Shown here: piece by piece, positions 38,499-44,869 of the stretch | Numbering within the stretch: position 1 is the stretch's first letter | Layout of the letters: every line of letters begins with the position of its first letter | Assembly (NCBI RefSeq): GCF_029382225.1 | Contig: NZ_JARLTC010000042.1 | Coordinates: 1 to 64,000 of the forward strand | Length of the DNA stretch: 64,000 bases | DNA from: Spongiactinospora sp. TRM90649 | GTDB lineage: Bacteria; Actinomycetota; Actinomycetes; Streptosporangiales; Streptosporangiaceae | Reading direction: 5' to 3' | Position numbers and translations under genes: made by a program | The notes under the pieces: model-generated | The model's input: only the letters and a program-made list of their open reading frames with translations | Databases searched by the model: none | What the model was told of the DNA's origin: nothing

Positions 38499-39494
38499 CT
38501 ACGGCATGCGCAGCACCGCCGCGCCGTTGATCCGGTCGGCCGCCAGGTCGGCCAGGGCCCGGTCGGCGTCCTCGAAGGCGTAGTCCACGGTGGTCACGCG
38601 GGGCGGGCGGGCCACGGCGGCCTCCAGGTAGGCCCGGCCGTCCGCGCGGGTGTTGGCGGTCACGCTGCGCAGTGTGCGCTCCTGGAACAGGTGGCGCTCG
38701 TAGTTCAGCTCGGGAATGTCGGTGAGGTGGATCCCGGCGACGGCGAGCACGCCGCCCCGGTCGAGCGCGGCCAGGGCGACCGGCACCAGGTCGCCGACCG
38801 GGGCGAACAGGATCGCGGCGTCGAGCGGCTCCGGCGGTTCGTCGCGGGCGCCCGCGGCGGAGGCCGCGCCGAGGGCCAGGGCCAGTTCCCTGGCGGCGGG
38901 GGAGCGGGTCAGGACGTGGACGGTCGCCCCCTGGGCGATGGCGACCTGGGCCGTCAGGTGGGCGGACGCGCCGAAGCCGTAGATGCCGAGCCTGCCGCCG
39001 GGGGGCGGCTCGCTGCGCAGCAGCGCCCGGTAGCCGATGATCCCGGCGCAGAGCAGCGGCGCGAGCGGGCCCGGCGGGCGGTCGCCGGGCAGCGGGTAGA
39101 CGTAGGCGGCGGGCGCGACCAGGTGGGTGGCGTATCCGCCGTCGGCGTCCCAGCCGGTGTAGGTGGAGTAGGGGCAGAGGTTCTCCAGGCCGCGCCGGCA
39201 GTACCGGCACCGGCCGCAGGTCGAGCGCAGCCAGGCCACGCCGACCCTGGTGCCCACCGGCAGCGTGCCCTCCGCCGCCTCCACCACCCGGCCGACGGCC
39301 TCGTGCCCCGGCACGGTGCGGGGACGGCGGGGCGGCAGGTCGCCCTCCGCCAGGTGCAGATCGGTACGGCAGACCGCGCACACCTCGACCCGCACCAGGA
39401 CCTCGCCGGGGCCGGGACGCGGCATCGGCAGCCGGACGCGTTCCAGCGGTCGCGTCTCGATCGGCCCGGGGCGCGCCACCACCCAGGCGTCCAT
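38499..39494 (-). CDS. Zinc-dependent alcohol dehydrogenase (MDR superfamily)
   Basis: A 331-residue NAD(P)-dependent dehydrogenase. Catalytic zinc ligands lie in VCAVCRTDLH and PGHEAVGRVVE; the structural zinc loop CGRCRYCRRGLENLC has all four cysteines. The Rossmann motif appears as GIYGFGASAHLTAQVA, with GFGAS in place of the usual GxGxxG spacing. ATG at 39494 is chosen over GTG at 39506 because GGAG lies 6 nt upstream of it. The end of the gene is 9 bp from the LLM oxidoreductase, convergent to it. Confidence 0.9.
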   Translation of the reverse strand: MDAWVVARPGPIETRPLERVRLPMPRPGPGEVLVRVEVCAVCRTDLHLAEGDLPPRRPRTVPGHEAVGRVVEAAEGTLPVGTRVGVAWLRSTCGRCRYCRRGLENLCPYSTYTGWDADGGYATHLVAPAAYVYPLPGDRPPGPLAPLLCAGIIGYRALLRSEPPPGGRLGIYGFGASAHLTAQVAIAQGATVHVLTRSPAARELALALGAASAAGARDEPPEPLDAAILFAPVGDLVPVALAALDRGGVLAVAGIHLTDIPELNYERHLFQERTLRSVTANTRADGRAYLEAAVARPPRVTTVDYAFEDADRALADLAADRINGAAVLRMP

Positions 39495-39582
39495 CTCGGT
39501 CTCCACGCCTCGATCCTAGGAAGCGCGCGCGGGTTCCCAGACGAGGCGGCGTCCGATCAGCGTGGCGCGGGCGGCGGGACCA

Positions 39583-39607
39583 CCGGGCGGGGGGTTCGGC
39601 CGCCCGG
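39583..39607 (-). terminator. Hairpin after the Cys-His-Asp protein gene
   Basis: CCGGGCGG (39583-39590) pairs with CCGCCCGG (39600-39607) across a 9-nt loop, 11 bp beyond the stop at 39619 on the minus strand. It separates this gene from the downstream alcohol dehydrogenase. Confidence 0.5.
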
Positions 39608-39618
39608 CGGCCTACGCG

Positions 39619-40188
39619 CTATTCGCCCCAGGCCGGAATCGTGCTCGCGAGCCTGCGCGAATAGTCCTTCATATCCTTCACGATGATGGCGGGAGGCTGG
39701 GAGACGACGTCACCGAGTTCCTGGCAGGCGCCCCACAGGTCGATGACGAAGGCGTCTTCGTTCCACTCGGATAATTTGCCGCCGAGTTCGCCGGAATTTC
39801 GCCCGGCCACCAGAATGTAGTGGTTGTCGAACCCGCCCTTCTTCAGTTCGACGACCTCGATGGGCACGGCGAACTTCGCGGCGTTGGCCTTCAGTGCGTA
39901 GACGCACAGGTGGGCGAAGAGCACGCAGGTCAGCGGACGGGTGGCGTCCTTCTTCAGCGCGGCGGCGACGATCTCGCCACCGGCGATCCAGTACTCGGGC
40001 GTGGACGGCCACGTCTTGAGCGCGGACACGGTGAGGTTGTCGGTGTCGGAGGGCCGGACCAGCGCGATCCTGCGTTCGAGTTCCCCGGCGGCCTTTATCT
40101 TCTCCATGTTCGGCGTCTCGCTGACCGGATTCGCGACCTTCGTGTCGGCGTAAATGCTGAGCACCTTGCGGGTGACCTCGACGCTCAT
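39619..40188 (-). CDS. Hypothetical protein with possible papain/transglutaminase-like Cys-His-Asp triad
   Basis: A 189-residue protein I cannot place in a named family. Order and context of Cys88 (RPLTCVLFAHLCVYAL helix), His123 (GGFDNHYILVAGR strand) and Asp150 (AFVIDLWGA strand) match the nucleophile helix, histidine strand and acid strand of papain/transglutaminase-like folds. Codon use is less GC-saturated than neighbours, for example AAA/TTT-rich pieces near the start. There is no signal peptide. ATG at 40188 has GAAAGGG about 10 nt upstream. Possible roles are a small protease, amide-transfer enzyme or toxin domain. It is divergent from the HAD phosphatase with palindromes between. Confidence 0.65.
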   Translation of the reverse strand: MSVEVTRKVLSIYADTKVANPVSETPNMEKIKAAGELERRIALVRPSDTDNLTVSALKTWPSTPEYWIAGGEIVAAALKKDATRPLTCVLFAHLCVYALKANAAKFAVPIEVVELKKGGFDNHYILVAGRNSGELGGKLSEWNEDAFVIDLWGACQELGDVVSQPPAIIVKDMKDYSRRLASTIPAWGE

Positions 40189-40206
40189 TGAGCTGACCCT
40201 TTCATT

Positions 40207-40216
40207 TACCGCGGTA
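40207..40216. promoter_or_regulatory. 10-bp palindrome TACCGCGGTA upstream of the Cys-His-Asp gene
   Basis: Perfect palindrome centred about 24 bp upstream of the start at 40188. Candidate operator. Confidence 0.3.
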
Positions 40217-40271
40217 GCGTTACTCCGGCCCCCGACGCAAAACCGCGTAAGCCCTAATTCTGTGCAGTCGG

Positions 40272-40313
40272 CACGGTACCGTGAGTATCCGAACCGCCAC
40301 ATTTCGGTGGCGG
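40272..40313. promoter_or_regulatory. Palindrome CACGGTACCGTG and adjacent hairpin in the divergent region
   Basis: CACGGTACCGTG (40272-40283) is a perfect 12-bp palindrome. CCGCCAC (40294-40300) and GTGGCGG (40307-40313) form a 7-bp hairpin next to it. Both lie in the 171 bp between two divergent genes and may be operator sites. Confidence 0.35.
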
Positions 40314-40347
40314 GAGGTGGGTGCGCAGGCGCCGTGCGCCACCTGGC

Positions 40348-40353
40348 TAGGAT
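40348..40353 (+). promoter_or_regulatory. -10 element for the leaderless HAD-phosphatase mRNA
   Basis: TAGGAT, followed by 6 nt and the GTG at 40360. No Shine-Dalgarno is present. Confidence 0.5.
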
Positions 40354-40359
40354 GGCCGG

Positions 40360-41142
40360 GTGAGCGATCGGGGACCCATCAAGAGCTGGCTGTCCGACAT
40401 GGACGGCGTGCTGGTCAAGGAGGGTGCGCCGGTGCCCGGCGCCGACGAGTTCGTCGGCAGGCTGCGGGCGTCCGGGCGGCCCTTCCTGGTGCTCACCAAC
40501 AACTCCATCTACACGCCGCGCGACCTCGCGGTGCGGCTGCGGGTGGCGGGCCTGGACGTACCCGAGGAGTCGATCTACACCTCGGCGCTGGCCACCGCGC
40601 AGTTCCTGCACGACCAGCGGCCCGAAGGCTCGGCCTACGTGATCGGCGAGGCCGGGCTCACCACCGCCCTGCACCGGGTCGGCTACGTGCTCACCGACCT
40701 CGAACCCGACTACGTGGTGCTCGGCGAGACGCGCAACTACAGCTTCGAGCAGATCACCCGGGCGATCCGGCTGATCGACGCGGGGGCGCGGTTCATCGCC
40801 ACCAACCCCGACCCGGTCGGGCCCTCGCCCGAGGGGTCGATGCCGGCCTGCGGGTCGGTCGCGGCGATGATCACGCGGGCCACCGGCGTCGAGCCGTACT
40901 TCGTGGGCAAGCCCAACCCGATGATGATGCGCAGCGCGCTCAACGCCATCGACGGCCACAGCGAGAGCACCGCCATGATCGGCGACCGGATGGACACCGA
41001 CGTGGTCTCCGGCATGGAGGCCGGCCTTTACACGATCCTGGTGCTGTCCGGCGTGACGCCGAAGGAACAGGTCGACCGCTTCCCGTTCCGCCCGTCGCTG
41101 GTGGTCGACTCGATCGCGGATCTCATCCCGCTCCTCGACTGA
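40360..41142 (+). CDS. HAD-IIA family phosphatase (NagD-like)
   Basis: A 260-residue cytoplasmic phosphatase. Motif I is LSDMDGVLV (Asp13, Asp15), motif II is FLVLTNNS, motif III is the lysine in FVGKPNP, and motif IV is IGDRMDTDV. The C2-type cap lies between motifs II and III, as in NagD and related sugar or nucleotide phosphatases. It starts at GTG 40360, apparently leaderless. Substrate is not indicated by neighbours. Confidence 0.92.
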   Translation: MSDRGPIKSWLSDMDGVLVKEGAPVPGADEFVGRLRASGRPFLVLTNNSIYTPRDLAVRLRVAGLDVPEESIYTSALATAQFLHDQRPEGSAYVIGEAGLTTALHRVGYVLTDLEPDYVVLGETRNYSFEQITRAIRLIDAGARFIATNPDPVGPSPEGSMPACGSVAAMITRATGVEPYFVGKPNPMMMRSALNAIDGHSESTAMIGDRMDTDVVSGMEAGLYTILVLSGVTPKEQVDRFPFRPSLVVDSIADLIPLLD

Positions 41143-41169
41143 ACCTGCTTCCCCGATTTCCCCCTCCGG

Positions 41170-41509
41170 CGGGCGCTCCTGGCGCGTACGAGCGCGACCG
41201 GGAGCCCTCCGGGTGGGAGCAGGGTTACCGCATCCACACGAACCGGTGGGCGTCGGGGCGTTGCACGCCTGCCTGCCCGGCCCGCTGTGGGAGGCGTTCG
41301 TCGCCTCCGCGAGCCCGGCCGGGCCCGGCATGGGCTTCTGGACGCACCGGCTGCGCACCCTCACCCTTGTGCCCGCGAGCCTGATGAGCGGCGACCTGAG
41401 CACGCCGAGCGTGCCGGCCAGATCCGGCACCAAGGCGTGGCTGCGGCTGTGCGAGGCCGTGCCCGCGATCAAACGGAGGAGCTTCGCCGGGCAGTGGACG
41501 CCCAGGTGA
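41170..41509 (+). pseudogene. Probable frameshifted gene remnant
   Basis: Coding-type third-position GC runs in one frame (about 41188-41256, reading YERDREPSGWEQGYRIHTNR) and then switches to another frame (about 41246-41509, reading GALHACLPGPLWEAFVASAS and ending in FAGQWTPR plus TGA). No single frame has both a credible start and the whole region. This looks like the 3' portion of a gene damaged by a frameshift. I cannot name the parent protein. It could instead be a short intact gene of 87 codons starting at GTG 41246. Confidence 0.4.
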
Positions 41510-41581
41510 AGACCTCCGACTGAGGGGCGACTCGCCGGATACCTGCCAGGTGCTGTCAGGTCCGGATGCCAGGCTGTACGC

Positions 41582-42226
41582 ATGCATCGCGTCTATCTGG
41601 AACTGGGTCCGAAGAAGGTGTTCGCCTGCTCGGCCGACTGGCCGGGCTGGGCCAGGATCGGGCGGTCGGAGGAGGCGGCGCTCGCGGCGCTGGCCGACTA
41701 CGCGCCGAGGTACCGCGTGATCGCCGAGCGCGCCGGGCTCGGGTTCGAGCCCGGCGACCCGGCGGTGGCCGAACGCGTGCGGGGCGGCACCACCACCGAC
41801 TTCGGCGCGCCGGAGGCGGTCGCCGCTCTGCACGGGGAGCCTGAGGACGAGGCCGGGGCGCGGCGCTCGGTCGCGCTGCTGCGCGCCGCCTGGGACACCT
41901 TCGGCGAGGTGGCGGCGGTCTCGCCGGAGGAACTGCGCAAGGGGCCGCGCGGCGGGGGCCGGGACCGCGACCGCATGGTCTCGCACGTGGTGGAGGCCGA
42001 GCGCGCCTACGCCCGCAAGATCGGCGTCCGGCACCGCCCGTTCGCGCCGGACGACCTCGCGGCGCTGTCGGCGATGCGCGACGAGATCGCGGACGTGCTG
42101 GCGCGGCCGTCCGGCGGCGAGCCGCCCGTGCCGAACGGCTGGCCGCCGCGCTACGCCGTCCACCGGATCGCCTGGCACGTGCTGGACCACCTGTGGGAGA
42201 TGCAGGACCGCTCGGAGCCCGGCTGA
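41582..42226 (+). CDS. DinB-like helical hypothetical protein
   Basis: A 214-residue soluble protein. The C-terminal half is helical and carries well-spaced histidines: SHVVEAERAYARKIG and YAVHRIAWHVLDHLWEM, which resemble the metal-binding helices of DinB/YfiT-like proteins. The N-terminal part (MHRVYLELGPKKVFACSADW) is a beta region of the type found before such domains in actinomycete proteins. No enzyme activity can be assigned. ATG at 41582 follows CAGGCT plus 6 nt, a weak leaderless arrangement. Confidence 0.65.
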   Translation: MHRVYLELGPKKVFACSADWPGWARIGRSEEAALAALADYAPRYRVIAERAGLGFEPGDPAVAERVRGGTTTDFGAPEAVAALHGEPEDEAGARRSVALLRAAWDTFGEVAAVSPEELRKGPRGGGRDRDRMVSHVVEAERAYARKIGVRHRPFAPDDLAALSAMRDEIADVLARPSGGEPPVPNGWPPRYAVHRIAWHVLDHLWEMQDRSEPG

Positions 42227-42338
42227 GGCGAGCCGCCATTCGAATGGGCGTCATCCCGTTGGCGCATGATCGGTGCCCGCGCGGCGCGGCGGCGGGTTGA
42301 ATCGGCACCGTCGTGACCGCGTTCGGGAAAGGGCGGCT

Positions 42339-42478
42339 GTGAGCATGTACGAGCCGCCGGGGGAGATCCACACGCTCGCGGTGCCGGACGACTGCCATGA
42401 GATGATCACGTTCTTCAACATCTCGGGCGCCATGGTGTACGTGGACGGGGACGGCGCGCAGATCGGCTACGAGGACAC
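42339..42478 (+). pseudogene. Cupin dioxygenase relic (2,4'-dihydroxyacetophenone-dioxygenase-like)
   Basis: The 45 codons reading MYEPPGEIHTLAVPDDC, then ITFFNISGAMVYVDGDG and GYED match the C-terminal cupin part of 2,4'-dihydroxyacetophenone dioxygenase-like proteins, including the metal-site EIHT histidine. The homology begins abruptly and stops at GYED, after which the frame continues into unrelated sequence that reads as another relic on the opposite strand. No ribosome site or upstream domain is present. The nonsense extension runs on to 42656. I take it as a fragment. Confidence 0.6.
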
Positions 42479-42479
42479 G

Positions 42480-42590
42480 CCGCAGGGCAGCAGGGCGTTC
42501 AGCACGACGAGGTCGCCCTCGGCCAGGCCGGTGACGCCGGGCCCTGCCCTCTCGACCCATCCGGAGATCTCGTGCCGTGCCAGCGCACTG
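42480..42590 (-). pseudogene. Zinc alcohol dehydrogenase relic
   Basis: On the minus strand the frame reads LARHEISGWVERAGPGVTG then LAEGDLVVLNALLPCG, the GHE(x)SG-V-GPGVTG-EGD core and start of the structural-zinc loop of MDR alcohol dehydrogenases. The first histidine pair is altered (RHE instead of GHE). It breaks off at 42480, exactly where the plus-strand cupin relic ends. No intact start or remaining domain is present nearby. Confidence 0.55.
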
Positions 42591-42735
42591 CTGGCATGCG
42601 TTCCCGTTTCGTCTACTCGTCACGCCGGGCGGCCGTCCCTGGGCAAACAGGAATAAGCCATACCCATTTCTATTCACTGGATGATATGGGCATCGCCTGC
42701 GACGATTGGGTACGGGCAGACGGGAGGCTTCCGCA

Positions 42736-43521
42736 ATGCCATCTGGTTTCATCCCCGACGGCCCATGGAGCTGGGCCGCGACCTTCTTACTGGCCACGGT
42801 CTCGGCGACGGTGTTCCTCCTGTTACGTTGCCAGCGCGTCGGCCGGCCGTTCGGGAGGACGAGCCGCTGGACGGCCCTCGCCGTGATCGCCCTGACCGGC
42901 GTGGCCTCCACCGTGGTGACGGTGGTGGTGAGCACGATCGTCAGCGCGACCCTCCAGGAGTTGATCGGGCTGATCGTGCCCTGCGGGATCTGGCTGGGAC
43001 ACGTGCGTGGCGCCGAGGACGGCAAGCGCGGCATCGCCAGGGAGGTCTCCACCGTGTGGCTGTCCTCGCTGCTGAAACGCCTGCACCAGGAGATGGCCCT
43101 GGACCGCGAGCGCTGGTGCGAGGCGCGGGTCGATCCCTCCTGGGACGTGCACCGGCTGAGCATGGCCGCCGGGCACTACCACGAACGGATCCACCGGCTC
43201 CTGCCGCCGGAGGAGCGCCGCCAGGAGCGCGTCCAGGCCCGGCTGCAGGCCATCGAGCGCCGCCTGGACGTGGCCGCGCTGATCGAGGACGGGGCCTCCA
43301 GATCCAAGATCGTCGGTGCGCTCAACGGATCGAGGGACACCAAGAAGGTGCGCTACGAGCGCTATCTAGGCGACATGGGCCGGTTGCACGGCGTGCTGCG
43401 CAACGACGCCGAGCAGGAGCTGCGCCGCCTGCTCGACGTGGCCTATCGCCGCCGGATCCGCGCGCTGCCGCTCTACCGGCACCCGGCGCGCGACGGGCAG
43501 CCGATGGGCACGCACCCCTGA
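42736..43521 (+). CDS. Hypothetical membrane protein with two N-terminal TM helices
   Basis: A 261-residue protein. Two hydrophobic segments (about residues 12-30 and 44-84, the second possibly two helices) precede a long charged cytoplasmic helical domain, rich in Arg/Glu (LPPEERRQERVQARLQAIER) and likely coiled. ATG at 42736 is chosen for the GGGAGG 8 nt upstream. I do not recognise it. It is followed by an XRE-family gene in the opposite orientation, 15 bp away. Confidence 0.65.
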   Translation: MPSGFIPDGPWSWAATFLLATVSATVFLLLRCQRVGRPFGRTSRWTALAVIALTGVASTVVTVVVSTIVSATLQELIGLIVPCGIWLGHVRGAEDGKRGIAREVSTVWLSSLLKRLHQEMALDRERWCEARVDPSWDVHRLSMAAGHYHERIHRLLPPEERRQERVQARLQAIERRLDVAALIEDGASRSKIVGALNGSRDTKKVRYERYLGDMGRLHGVLRNDAEQELRRLLDVAYRRRIRALPLYRHPARDGQPMGTHP

Positions 43522-43536
43522 GCCGGGGGCCGCGAA

Positions 43537-43851
43537 CTACAGGTCGTCCACCAGTTCGGTGGGCTCCTCGACCGGCCGCAGCCCGATCTCGAACCGCGCG
43601 CCCAGCGCATCAGCCACGGACCCCAGGGTGCGCAGCGTCAGATTCTCCTCGCCGGACAGGATCTGGCTCACCCGGCCCGCCGAGACGCCCATCGTGGACG
43701 CCAGCTCGGCACGGGAGATCTTGTGCTCCCGCATGTACCAGGTGATCTCGTCGATGATCTCGACGGGGAGGCCGCCGGGGTCGTCGTGCTCCTCGCGGGC
43801 GAGGGCGCCCGTCCTGCGCCTGAAGGCCACCACGAGCCCCCCAAATCCCAT
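43537..43851 (-). CDS. Small XRE-family regulator
   Basis: A 104-residue DNA-binding protein. The XRE HTH covers about residues 35-88: ITWYMREHKISRAELASTMG, VSAGRVSQILSGEENLTL, TLGSVADALGARFEIGL. The pattern resembles antitoxin-type and stress-response XRE proteins. The N-terminal 30 residues are basic and unstructured. The ATG at 43851 is 18 nt downstream of a TAAGCT -10 (43874-43869) and close to a large dyad, so autoregulation is likely. The adjacent membrane protein gene converges on it; no toxin gene is evident. Confidence 0.75.
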   Translation of the reverse strand: MGFGGLVVAFRRRTGALAREEHDDPGGLPVEIIDEITWYMREHKISRAELASTMGVSAGRVSQILSGEENLTLRTLGSVADALGARFEIGLRPVEEPTELVDDL

Positions 43852-43871
43852 CGACGGTTCGTACTTCGAGC

Positions 43872-43903
43872 TTAGCTCTACCTAAACGTTTAGGCAAGGC
43901 TAA
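43872..43903. promoter_or_regulatory. Nested 32-bp dyad (operator) upstream of the XRE gene
   Basis: CCTAAACGTTTAGG (43881-43894) is a perfect 14-bp palindrome. TTAGC (43872-43876) and GCTAA (43899-43903) are a second pair of arms with the same centre (43887.5). TAAGCT on the minus strand overlaps the left arm and would be the -10 of the XRE gene. Binding by the XRE protein is inferred from position. Confidence 0.6.
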
Positions 43904-43920
43904 AGTCGAGGCGTTGTGTC

Positions 43921-44547
43921 TCAGGCGTCCGCGTCGGCGGACATGCGTCCGGTCTCGCGTCTGTTCTCGCGTCCGGTCTCAACGGTCTCGGCGGGCGAGT
44001 CCGCCCCGAGCGTCGCGCGGCTGTCCGCGATCGAGTGTTCGAGCAGCTCGCGCAGCAGCCGGTTCGGATCGGCGACGCACGCGTTGGCGATGCCGCGCGC
44101 CGCGAGCTGGACCGTGTTCGGCGCGGCGAACCTGCGGAAGCCGCGCGAGGAGACGCGGATGCCGCGCCGTAGCTTGCGGGCGCCCTCGGCGGCCAGCGGG
44201 GCCTGTTCGAGGGCCCGCGCGCTCATCTCGCTCAGGTCGTCCTGCGGGCGGCCGTCCAGTTCGGCCAGGATCTGCTCGGCGGCCAGCACCGACACCGCCA
44301 TGGCGAGCTGCAGGTCCGCGGCCACGACGGGTAGCGCGGTGCAGGCGGCGCGCAGCGCGATCCGGGCGTCGACCCGCAGGTCGTCGCCGTTCAGGCCGAT
44401 GACGGACGGGATGAGCGGGGCCAGCCGGTGCCTGGCCTCGTCAGAGGTGAAGTCGTTGACGAGCCGTGCCAGGGCGGCCAGCAACGGGTGCGTGCAGGCG
44501 GGGTGGTCGCTCCAGCGCTCCCCCGCGAGATAGGAGGCCATCTCCAT
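43921..44547 (-). CDS. Conserved actinomycete hypothetical protein (208 aa)
   Basis: An Ala/Leu/Arg-rich helical protein whose start MEMASYLAGERWSDHPACTH fits a widespread actinomycete hypothetical family I know only by this opening. ATG at 44547 is chosen because that opening follows; an ATG at 44646 in frame would add 33 residues that look non-homologous. The C-terminal 40 residues are acidic and Arg-rich. No membrane segment or catalytic motif is visible. It lies 69 bp upstream of the XRE gene on the same strand, separated by the XRE operator. Confidence 0.7.
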   Translation of the reverse strand: MEMASYLAGERWSDHPACTHPLLAALARLVNDFTSDEARHRLAPLIPSVIGLNGDDLRVDARIALRAACTALPVVAADLQLAMAVSVLAAEQILAELDGRPQDDLSEMSARALEQAPLAAEGARKLRRGIRVSSRGFRRFAAPNTVQLAARGIANACVADPNRLLRELLEHSIADSRATLGADSPAETVETGRENRRETGRMSADADA

Positions 44548-44821
44548 GAAACATGCACCCTTGCGCGGGTTTCTGTGCCTGCCCCGCGACAGCACGGGAA
44601 CGAGAACGGGCATCTGAGTCTGCTGACTGTGCACGGCACACTCCATGCGTATTTGCCCAGTGTTGTCACCTTCCAGTCTGCGATCCGTACCGCATATGCG
44701 CCAGTGCCGGAAGTGCTTTTCGGGTCTTATGTCCGGCCAGCCGACACGGGACGGCAAAGCCTTCCCGACCGCCCGGCAAAGCCCGGCCGGCCCTTCGCCG
44801 AAGGTTCGCCCGCCCGAAGCG
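44548..44821. other. Intergenic region without a gene
   Basis: Upstream region of the 208-aa hypothetical gene, with an in-frame alternative ATG at 44646. I see no other ORF with coding-type codon use and no clear promoter. Confidence 0.4.
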
Positions 44822-44855
44822 AAACCGCCCCGGACGGAGTCGTCCGGGGCGGTTT
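44822..44855 (-). terminator. Strong hairpin terminator after the sulfatase gene
   Basis: AAACCGCCCCGGAC (44822-44835) and its exact reverse complement (44842-44855) form a 14-bp stem around GGAGTC. It lies 14 bp beyond the sulfatase stop at 44870. A/T runs at both stem bases let it act in either direction. Confidence 0.8.
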
Positions 44856-44869
44856 TCGGGGAGCGCCGC

